From NCBI GenBank assembly GCA_006383075.2, contig SMNH02000005.1, forward strand, positions 124,001 through 188,000: a stretch of 64,000 nt of DNA, given 5' to 3'. The notes below the pieces were generated by a model. It was not told where the DNA came from. It searched no databases and saw only the letters and a list, made by a program, of their open reading frames with translations. The stretch comes from Kordia sp. TARA_039_SRF. GTDB taxonomy: Bacteria > Bacteroidota > Bacteroidia > Flavobacteriales > Flavobacteriaceae. Below are positions 25,217-31,948 of this stretch, one piece after another. Within the stretch, counting starts at the first letter, position 1, and the number at the start of each line of letters is the position of its first letter. Made by a program: the position numbers and the translations under genes.

Positions 25217-26361
25217 GTACTTGCTATCGTTTTTTGTTCTATAGTATATTTTTCTAATAATTCGGGCTGTACTTCACAGTTTTTGACACTTTCCATGCTT
25301 ACAAAACCATTTTCCATTTCCACATTTGGTGCAATGATGTCTTCTAAAAAATACCGATCAGACGGACTTAAATCGTGTGCCCGTACGTTTGGTAAATAGG
25401 AAGCCATGCGTAAGTTGAGCGTTCTCCCGATGCCTGTTTCAAACATACCGCCAATCCAACACGGAATATTATGTTTGGCGCAATAGTGTATGATTTCGAT
25501 ACTTTTCATGACACCGCCAACACGTCCTACTTTCAGATTTACTTCATCTAGCACGCCTAAATGATGTAGTTTTATAACATCGCCGAGCGATTTGATTTCT
25601 TCATCATAACAAATAAATACCGAAGGATTTTCTTGTTTTGCTTTTAACAACAAGTCGAAACGCGTAGGAGCAAACGGTTGCTCTATCATGGTTTGATAGG
25701 TGTTTGCAAAATAGTTGAATACTTCAAAATCAGTATCACCAAAACTTCCATTCGCGTCAAAGCTTACATAGGTATCAGCCTTAAATAACAAAGGGTTGAT
25801 TTCTTCAAAGAAGTCAACACGAACATTTGGAGCTATTTTAAATTTTAAGCGTCTGTAGCCAGTTTCTAGTGCATTTTTTACCACATTTTTCATGTAGTTG
25901 AGGTCTGTGTAGAGTCCAAGAGAAATGCCCACAGGTACTTTTTGTAACGGTGTGTTTTCTAAAAGTTGAAAAGGAGAATTTCCTGTATTTTTTTCAATGA
26001 TTTGCAACGCGGCCATTTCTACGGCGGCTTTGGTAAAATTCCAACCGCGAATTTTATCGAGTATTTGGATTAAATCGCCAAAAGATTGTTCAGCCTTTAA
26101 AAACGGTACAATAAATTGATTTACAAGCGCAATAGCTCCATCAATAAATTCAGCAGAGTAGTATGGGTCAGGTCTACACGAGCATTCTCCGTAGCCTTTT
26201 ACGCCATTGGCATCAGTCCATTCTACAATCAAAGCTTCGCGAGAGTTTCGCACGCCAATTCCAGATACAAATTGTTCTTTTTGCGGAAGATTTAAGCGTA
26301 TCAAACGAATGTTCTTAAAAGAAATTGGTAGTGTGTGTATGTATTCTTTTGTTTTTGGCAT
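25210..26361 (-). CDS. Enolase-superfamily N-acyl amino acid racemase (NSAR/OSBS-like)
   Basis: I placed the start at the ATG at 26361. An upstream in-frame ATG at 26409 would add 16 unrelated residues. The 383-residue barrel has the muconate-lactonizing-subgroup set: KxK in RRLKFKIAPN, metal ligands in SFDANGS, MIEQPF and CYDEE, and a second Lys in NLKVGRVGG. The segment IGGMFETGIGR is usual in N-succinylamino acid racemases and o-succinylbenzoate synthases. Menaquinone genes are not nearby, while an N-acyl-D-amino acid deacylase and an N-acyltransferase follow in the operon, so racemase function is favoured. Confidence 0.85.
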   Translation of the reverse strand: MPKTKEYIHTLPISFKNIRLIRLNLPQKEQFVSGIGVRNSREALIVEWTDANGVKGYGECSCRPDPYYSAEFIDGAIALVNQFIVPFLKAEQSFGDLIQILDKIRGWNFTKAAVEMAALQIIEKNTGNSPFQLLENTPLQKVPVGISLGLYTDLNYMKNVVKNALETGYRRLKFKIAPNVRVDFFEEINPLLFKADTYVSFDANGSFGDTDFEVFNYFANTYQTMIEQPFAPTRFDLLLKAKQENPSVFICYDEEIKSLGDVIKLHHLGVLDEVNLKVGRVGGVMKSIEIIHYCAKHNIPCWIGGMFETGIGRTLNLRMASYLPNVRAHDLSPSDRYFLEDIIAPNVEMENGFVSMESVKNCEVQPELLEKYTIEQKTIASTC

Positions 26362-26523
26362 TCTGTCTTCGTCTATTAGGGTAGCGCGGCGTTTTTTAAA
26401 ACAATGCAAAGGTACAAAATTTCAACAGAATATTGAGGAATCGTTAAATTTATAAATAAAAATGGAAGATATTTTTAATAATCTACAAAGTTAGTAGGGT
26501 TTTGTTGTGAAATGTGTAAAAAG

Positions 26524-26563
26524 CAAGAAACAGCTTCTGTATGATGTATGAAGCCGTTTCTTG
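26524..26563 (-). terminator. Terminator after the 110-residue protein gene
   Basis: Arms CAAGAAACAGCTTC (26524-26537) and GAAGCCGTTTCTTG (26550-26563) are followed on the minus strand by TTTTT. One mismatch lies inside the stem. Confidence 0.7.
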
Positions 26564-26572
26564 AAAAATAAT

Positions 26573-26905
26573 TTATTGAGTAGAAGCAGCATAAGTTAAC
26601 TGAGGAGTTACGCCACTGGCATCACAAGGACTTTGATTTTGAATACGTACAATGTTAGGGTTATCTTGTGCTTTGACTATCACAGATGTTGAATTCCCTG
26701 AGGTAAGAGTACCAGAAGCAACGACTTTTCCAACAGAGTCATTATAAATAGCGTATTCTACATTTTGCTTACTTGGATTGGTTAGAGCAATAAATAATGC
26801 TTGTCTTGCGTCAGTAGCTATCGCTGGAGCTGCACTACTACAGTCAATTGTTCCTTGTACTACTGAACGACTTGAGATTGGTAAATAACCTTCTTTTAAT
26901 TCCAT
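26573..26905 (-). CDS. Unknown 110-residue protein under leader element 2
   Basis: The protein has no signal peptide, no membrane helix and no family I recognise. It has two Cys (one in GTIDCSSAAPA, one in QSPCDAS), alternating beta-type segments (FIALTNPSKQNVEYAIYNDS) and a Ser/Thr-rich body, as in small Ig-like or pilin-like proteins. The leader element 23 bases before its start matches that of the lanthipeptide precursor. No modifying enzyme is adjacent. It could be an exported protein or an unusual peptide substrate. Neither is shown. Confidence 0.65.
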   Translation of the reverse strand: MELKEGYLPISSRSVVQGTIDCSSAAPAIATDARQALFIALTNPSKQNVEYAIYNDSVGKVVASGTLTSGNSTSVIVKAQDNPNIVRIQNQSPCDASGVTPQLTYAASTQ

Positions 26906-26928
26906 AATTTTAAATTTATTTGGTAATT

Positions 26929-26957
26929 CCTACTCTAAAGGCTTTTCGGATTCCGCC
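26929..26957 (-). promoter_or_regulatory. Leader element copy 2, before the 110-residue protein
   Basis: On the minus strand it reads GGCGGAATCCGAAAAGCC, TTT, then AGAGTAGG, ending 23 bases before the ATG at 26905. This is the same gap as copy 1 (before the lanthipeptide precursor), with a shorter spacer (3 instead of 6 bases). Confidence 0.65.
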
Positions 26958-27116
26958 ATGATTGATTGAATAAATTTGCTAGCGTTTTATTTCTGATGTG
27001 AAAGTAGCTAGGAAATCAACGTGCGAGTAGATAAAAGGAATGAGTCGTGTGTTTTGAGTCACGAGATGGGAAATAGGAAGTATAAAGTCTGAAAACTATA
27101 GATTGTTTGCCAACAA

Positions 27117-27866
27117 CTATTTCAACGTTCGAAATTGATTGATGATTTCATCTTTATATTTTCCGCTGAGTGTGGCTTTGTGATTGCCTTCTAAAATGAC
27201 CAAATTGTCTTTGGGAATGATTTCTTCTATTTTGAGAATATTGATGATGAAGTTGCGATGTGTGCGGTAAAACTTAGCGGCATCTAACAATTCTAAAATT
27301 TTGACCAACGAAATCAGAATGACAAATTTTTCTTTTTCTGTGAGAATATTGCAATATTTTTCTTCAACTTCTATAAAAATGATTTCGTTTGTGCGTACTT
27401 TTTTGAGCGATTTTCCTTTTTTGATGAATAAATGCTCATGACTGATAACAGCGTTTTCCTCTTCCGCAGTAAAGGAATCTTCCTGAGCGTAAAATTTTTC
27501 AATGGCATTTTCAATAGCATAAATCAGCTCCAATTCGTTATACGGTTTGATGAGGTAGGCAAAAGGTTTTGTGAGTTTGGCACGATTAAAAACATCACGA
27601 CTCGTGGCACTCGTCAAAAAGATAAACGGCTTGTGTTTTACAGGATGTACATCCACAAATTGTGCAAACGAGATGCCTTCTGGACGTCCATTTAGAAAAA
27701 TATCAATGATGATGATGTCAAAATCTTTATAATGAAACATTTCGACAGCTTCTTGGAAATTTGTGGCTATTCCTGCAATGTAAAAGCCGTGATTTTCCAG
27801 CATTTGCGACAAATGTTCGCTTTGTTCTTGGTTATCTTCAACAATTAACACCTGTATTTGTTCCAT
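27117..27866 (-). CDS. LytTR family response regulator
   Basis: I placed the start at the ATG at 27866, five bases after the kinase stop. The earlier frame start lies inside the kinase gene. The 249-residue protein has a receiver domain (QVLIVEDNQEQSEHL, phospho-Asp in IIIIDIFLNGRPEG, Lys in YLIKPYNELEL). A LytTR DNA-binding domain follows (IFIKKGKSLKKVRTNEIIFI, FYRTHRNFIINILKIEEI). It is the partner of the TPR histidine kinase encoded just upstream. Confidence 0.93.
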   Translation of the reverse strand: MEQIQVLIVEDNQEQSEHLSQMLENHGFYIAGIATNFQEAVEMFHYKDFDIIIIDIFLNGRPEGISFAQFVDVHPVKHKPFIFLTSATSRDVFNRAKLTKPFAYLIKPYNELELIYAIENAIEKFYAQEDSFTAEEENAVISHEHLFIKKGKSLKKVRTNEIIFIEVEEKYCNILTEKEKFVILISLVKILELLDAAKFYRTHRNFIINILKIEEIIPKDNLVILEGNHKATLSGKYKDEIINQFRTLK

Positions 27867-27870
27867 GACA

Positions 27871-29604
27871 TCATTTTTTTGGTAGTGATAGAATGATTTT
27901 TGTGCCTTTTCCCAATTCACTTTCTATAGAAAAAGTACCGTTGTTCTTTTTTATCATCGATTTGCACAATTGCATGCCCAAACCTGTTCCGATGCTGTTT
28001 TCGTGTTGTTTTTTAGCGAGAAGCGAAGTGTCTTCAAGCAATGCCAAACGTGTGGTTTCGTCCATGCCAATTCCAGTGTCTTCAACGATAAGTTGGCAAA
28101 ATTCTGAATCATCATTTTTTGTGTAAATCGTAATAGCGTCGCCTTCATTGGAAAACTTGATAGCATTGTCAAGCACGTTTCGAAGAATGATTTTTAAGGA
28201 TTCTCTATCAGCCAATATATTTTCATCTTTCGAGACTGTGTTTTTAAAAGTTATTTCTTTGTCTGCTAATATGGCTGTGTAATTGTAAGCTACATGTTCC
28301 ACAATGGTATGCAAACCAAGTGTGGTGATTTCAAAATGTGTTTGCTTGGTTTGTAGCAGTGCCCAATTTAACAGATTGTCCAACAAAGTATACGCATTAT
28401 TCACGATGCTACTATTGTTTTGCAGTAAGTTATTCACTTCCGTAGATTTTTCTGTTTCTAGCTTGCTGATTAACTTTTTGTTGCTGGTTTTAATCGCGTG
28501 TACCGAAGAGCGTAAATCGTGACTTACAATGGAAAACAATTTATCTTTTGTGTTGTTCAAAGCGTCTAAATCTTCTTTTTGCTGTTGAATAATCTTGTTG
28601 CGTTTTACTTTTTCACGATACAAATACAAACTCACACCAAACATCACCAACAGAATAATCGCGGAATACAAATACGTATTTCGTTGCGCAATTTTTACTT
28701 TGTTGTCAGCTTTTAACACAGCAACTTCTTTTTCCTTTTTTTCAACGGCAGTCTTCTTTTCGGCTTGTGCTACAGCGTAAATTTTGTTTTGGTTGTTTAC
28801 TGAATCCTTCCATTGCATATGTTCCTTATAATATTTGATGGATTTTGGATAGTCTTTTCGGTTTTCTTCAACGATTGCCATGTTTTTTGAAGTCTTTTTT
28901 TTCGCTTTACTATTGTTAGTAGTTTTTGCGAGTTCGTAGGCTTTTAAAAAATAGGGAATAGCAGCATCGTCTTTGTACTGTTCATAATATAAATTGGCTA
29001 AATTTCCATAAGAACCTATAAGTTCTAACGTATCTTTAAATTCCTCGTACCTTTGAACACTTTCAATCAAATAGGGTTCTGCCAAAGTATATTTTTGAAG
29101 ATGAAAATAACATAAACCTATGTTGTCTTTTATAGAATTAACTTTTATCGACAAATTCGGTTCATTAAAAAGTATTTCAACTTTTTTATAATAGCTCAAC
29201 GCTTTTTCGAAATTGGATTTTTCCAGGGCTATCGAACCTAATTTTGAAAATACATTTATGTGAAAGTCAAAATCGTCAGGAATTTTTAATAGTTCATGCT
29301 CAGCATTATTATACAGTTCTTTATTAAAAAAGCTAAAACCTCTGTAAAAATGACAGTAATTACTCAGTTTTGTGGTCTCTTCATGAAGATTTAAAACTTT
29401 TCCAGTGTAAATCAGCGTAGAGTCCCATTCCTCCTGTAAAAAGAATGTAGTAGCTTTTTGGAAGTCTGTATTTGTTGAAAGTTGACGTGTCTGATTCTTT
29501 ATTTGAACAGCAAGTTGATGAGAAATCAATTTTTCTTGAGAAAAAAGAAAAACAGGAATGTATATAATTAATTGAGTGAGTATAAAGCGCAATCTTAAAT
29601 ACAT
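27871..29604 (-). CDS. TPR-containing sensor histidine kinase
   Basis: The 577-residue protein has a signal sequence, TPR repeats in the periplasmic part (about residues 40-290), one transmembrane helix (LYSAIILLVMFGVSLYLY, about 311-330) and a cytoplasmic kinase. The H box reads SIVSHDLRSSVHAIK, the N box RNVLDNAIKFSN, and the G boxes VEDTGIGMD and GTGLGMQLC. TPR-sensing kinases paired with LytTR regulators are common in Flavobacteria. It lies next to the tail-paralog genes, which it may control. Confidence 0.93.
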   Translation of the reverse strand: MYLRLRFILTQLIIYIPVFLFSQEKLISHQLAVQIKNQTRQLSTNTDFQKATTFFLQEEWDSTLIYTGKVLNLHEETTKLSNYCHFYRGFSFFNKELYNNAEHELLKIPDDFDFHINVFSKLGSIALEKSNFEKALSYYKKVEILFNEPNLSIKVNSIKDNIGLCYFHLQKYTLAEPYLIESVQRYEEFKDTLELIGSYGNLANLYYEQYKDDAAIPYFLKAYELAKTTNNSKAKKKTSKNMAIVEENRKDYPKSIKYYKEHMQWKDSVNNQNKIYAVAQAEKKTAVEKKEKEVAVLKADNKVKIAQRNTYLYSAIILLVMFGVSLYLYREKVKRNKIIQQQKEDLDALNNTKDKLFSIVSHDLRSSVHAIKTSNKKLISKLETEKSTEVNNLLQNNSSIVNNAYTLLDNLLNWALLQTKQTHFEITTLGLHTIVEHVAYNYTAILADKEITFKNTVSKDENILADRESLKIILRNVLDNAIKFSNEGDAITIYTKNDDSEFCQLIVEDTGIGMDETTRLALLEDTSLLAKKQHENSIGTGLGMQLCKSMIKKNNGTFSIESELGKGTKIILSLPKK

Positions 29605-29695
29605 ATATTTTTCTTACAAGCTAATAAAAAATAAAACACAAAAAAAGTAGCAAATGTGCATTTACTACTTTTTTTACAAATAACATGAACGAATT

Positions 29696-30280
29696 TTATC
29701 CGCCACTCGCATTTTTTACAGTAGTTACCGTTCCCCTTGCTGTTCTTGGATTGGTATGAAAAAAGAATATCTCAACAGTATTAATGTATTCTAATTTTGG
29801 CATGTTATCTTTTTCAATAAATTTTATTTGAAAGTCAGAACAGAACAAAACTTTTTCTTGATTTGGTTCCTCTAATAGAGGTGATTGTAGGATAATAGAT
29901 TTATCAACTTTTATAAATATATTTATCTTAGGAAGTCCTTCAGAATTTAAAGAGTAATCATAGTATATCTTTTCTATAAAATATTCTGGGCTATTCTCTA
30001 TTTTAATTATTTTACAAAATGTTCTTACATCGATTTTGATCGTGTTATTAGATTCAGATAAGTATTCCGCAATTGCTTCAGAAAAAAATATACCATGTTT
30101 TTTATCAAATAGTTCACAATCTGTTTCTTGAAGAGTAATTGACTGGCTTTGGCAAAATTTATAATAAATATTTTCATTAGAGTTCGTAGTTATTTCCGTT
30201 TTCTTTGAAACAATTGTTCTCATTGTTTCCATTACTTCTGGTTTTACATCATGACTTGATATTGAATTTTGCGTATTCAT
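29696..30280 (-). CDS. Tail-paralog protein A of unknown function (ends RGTVTTVKNASGG)
   Basis: The 194-residue protein has no signal peptide or membrane helix. Its C-terminus INTVEIFFFHTNP...RGTVTTVKNASGG and a central YDYSLNSEGLPKINIFI match the neighbouring upstream paralog, while the rest differs. A near-identical tail on otherwise divergent paralogs suggests a site of recognition, modification or export. Leader element copy 3 precedes it by 28 bases. An Asp/Asn beta-hydroxylase gene lies upstream on the same strand. The family is not recognised. Confidence 0.6.
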   Translation of the reverse strand: MNTQNSISSHDVKPEVMETMRTIVSKKTEITTNSNENIYYKFCQSQSITLQETDCELFDKKHGIFFSEAIAEYLSESNNTIKIDVRTFCKIIKIENSPEYFIEKIYYDYSLNSEGLPKINIFIKVDKSIILQSPLLEEPNQEKVLFCSDFQIKFIEKDNMPKLEYINTVEIFFFHTNPRTARGTVTTVKNASGG

Positions 30281-30308
30281 AAATTAAATAGTTTTTTAAT
30301 TAGTTGTT

Positions 30309-30339
30309 CCTACTCTGTTGAGGCTTTTCAGATGACGCC
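30309..30339 (-). promoter_or_regulatory. Leader element copy 3, between the two tail paralogs
   Basis: On the minus strand it reads GGCGTCATCTGAAAAGCC, TCAAC, AGAGTAGG, ending 28 bases before the ATG at 30280. It starts 17 bases after the upstream paralog's stop, so it lies between two co-directional genes. Confidence 0.6.
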
Positions 30340-30356
30340 GTTAATTGACTTTGATG

Positions 30357-30965
30357 TTATTCGCCACTGGCATTTTTAACAGTAGTTACAGTACCGCGAG
30401 AAGTTTCTGGATCTTCATCAATAAGAAAAACTTCTACAGTTTCAATACTACTTAAATCAACAGCTTGCATTTGATTGCTGCCTGTATTAAAATTAATAGC
30501 ATTGTACCAAAACTCATGTTTTTCAATGTTTCGGTGACAGTTAAATGAAACATAAAGATTCAATTGAGGCTTTCCATCAACATTCAATGAAAAATTGTAA
30601 AATAATTTTAAATCTTCATTCTGAATAGGACCGCCAGTTCTGGCAATGGCAACGATGTAAACGCCTCTAAAACGATTGCCTACATAGTAAGGGACAACTA
30701 AAGGCGGCAACATTTGATCACTTATTCTTGAAGATTTATCCAAATCGTTTAAAGGTGATTGATTGGCAGCTTCAACAATATAATATGGCTCACCACAACA
30801 TGTTGTGCTACGTTTGTAAATTTCAGTAAAGGTGTTTAAAAGGCTTTCGAATGTTTTCGTCTTTTTTGGCTCTTCCTTTTCATCACATTGGTTTTCAATG
30901 AGTTCTTCAATAAGTCCTTCCACCTTTTGTAAAATTTCTAATTTGTTAATTCTTTGGTTACTCAT
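30357..30965 (-). CDS. Tail-paralog protein B of unknown function (ends RGTVTTVKNASGE)
   Basis: The 202-residue protein has no signal peptide or membrane helix. A charged N-terminal part (KVEGLIEELIENQ...KEEPKKTKTF) is followed by a beta-rich body with YNFSLNVDGKPQLNLYV and the tail IETVEVFLIDEDPETSRGTVTTVKNASGE (read in parts). It pairs with protein A encoded 76 bases downstream. Two Cys (STTCCGEP) lie mid-protein. A perfect inverted repeat lies 30 bases before the start. The function is unknown. Confidence 0.6.
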   Translation of the reverse strand: MSNQRINKLEILQKVEGLIEELIENQCDEKEEPKKTKTFESLLNTFTEIYKRSTTCCGEPYYIVEAANQSPLNDLDKSSRISDQMLPPLVVPYYVGNRFRGVYIVAIARTGGPIQNEDLKLFYNFSLNVDGKPQLNLYVSFNCHRNIEKHEFWYNAINFNTGSNQMQAVDLSSIETVEVFLIDEDPETSRGTVTTVKNASGE

Positions 30966-30994
30966 AATTTTAAATTTTTTGGTTATTAATTTGA

Positions 30995-31036
30995 TTGTAT
31001 AGAATTGCTAGTTTGTAGTAAAGCAATTCTATACAA
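30995..31036 (-). promoter_or_regulatory. Perfect 15-bp inverted repeat before tail paralog B
   Basis: Arms TTGTATAGAATTGCT (30995-31009) and AGCAATTCTATACAA (31022-31036) flank a 12-base loop, 30 bases upstream of the ATG at 30965. It could be an operator for a dimeric regulator or a leader hairpin. It lacks the T tract of a terminator. Confidence 0.6.
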
Positions 31037-31117
31037 AGAGACGACAAATCGTTTTTCCTTTGTGGGAAATTGGAAGGAAAGCCTATTTTTTTGGAACGAA
31101 ATCGAAAAATTTAGGCA

Positions 31118-31142
31118 TAAAAAAAGCGAACCGAAGCTCGCT
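31118..31142 (-). terminator. Terminator after the beta-hydroxylase gene
   Basis: On the minus strand AGCGA (31142-31138) pairs with TCGCT (31129-31125) across an 8-base GCTTCGGT loop, followed by seven T's. It falls just beyond the hydroxylase stop, so the tail paralogs likely have their own promoter. Confidence 0.65.
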
Positions 31143-31166
31143 GTCTATTGTTGAGGAATGTAAAAG

Positions 31167-31763
31167 TTAATGATCACTTTCTTTGATAATCTCTCGAATC
31201 CAGTCGTTTGGAATCATGTCAATAGTCAAATTGACACGTTCGGTATTGCCATTATTGATGACTCTGTGTGGATCGGTTAAGCGCAAATACCAACATTCTC
31301 CAGGCTGCATCGGGACTTCCGTATCGTTTAAGAAAAACTGAATTCCTTCTTTGTTTAAAATAGGAACCGTCAAGCGAATTACAGATTTTTCAACTTCCAA
31401 GCCCAATGTCGGGTCGGTATGTTGCTGCACGACAGAATTCGGAGCCAAACGCAACAAACGCACCAACGTCACCTTTGTTTTTGCTTTAAACGTATCAATA
31501 ACGCTATTTAAGTATGGCGAATTCTTCAAATAATCGGTATCCATCCAATCGCACCATGAACCATCTGCATAGTCTGCAGCAGGTGGTGGAAATGGAAGCG
31601 AGGTATCAACGGTATGCGCTGGCGCACGAAGTGGAATCACATTATAATATTCAAATTGTTGGAGTTTTAAGGCTTCAAATTCTGCCAACATTTTTTCGGC
31701 ATCAAATGAAAAAGGAAGCTTTACTCGGTCTGTACTTGCGGTTTTTGGTGCTGCGTGTGCCAT
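31167..31763 (-). CDS. Aspartyl/asparaginyl beta-hydroxylase-like 2OG-Fe(II) enzyme
   Basis: The 198-residue protein carries the PF05118-type jelly-roll core. The pattern VVQHTDPTLGLEVEKSVIRL (iron His and Asp region), a distal His in LTDPHRVINNG and Arg in ERVNLTIDM are the expected iron and 2-oxoglutarate residues. Such enzymes hydroxylate Asp/Asn in proteins or peptides. No signal peptide is visible. The substrate is not known. The two tail paralogs encoded next to it end in a conserved KNASG, so they are candidate substrates. Confidence 0.85.
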   Translation of the reverse strand: MAHAAPKTASTDRVKLPFSFDAEKMLAEFEALKLQQFEYYNVIPLRAPAHTVDTSLPFPPPAADYADGSWCDWMDTDYLKNSPYLNSVIDTFKAKTKVTLVRLLRLAPNSVVQQHTDPTLGLEVEKSVIRLTVPILNKEGIQFFLNDTEVPMQPGECWYLRLTDPHRVINNGNTERVNLTIDMIPNDWIREIIKESDH

Positions 31764-31867
31764 GGTATCGAATTTAAGATTCCTAAAGTACTAAAAAAGT
31801 GGAAAATTGAAAATAGACAACACAATTTATCCCGCAAATCAGCAAAAATTACGTAGGTGTATTCCTA

Positions 31868-31918
31868 AAAAAGCTGTTTTAAAAATGTTTAATCAAAACA
31901 CTTTTAAAACAGCTTTTT
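31868..31918 (-). terminator. Terminator after the TonB-dependent receptor gene
   Basis: Arms AAAAAGCTGTTTTAAAA (31868-31884) and TTTTAAAACAGCTTTTT (31902-31918) are perfect, with a T-rich end on the minus strand, just beyond the receptor stop. Confidence 0.8.
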
Positions 31919-31948
31919 GTGTGTTGTCTTTGAATAATTTATATAAAA

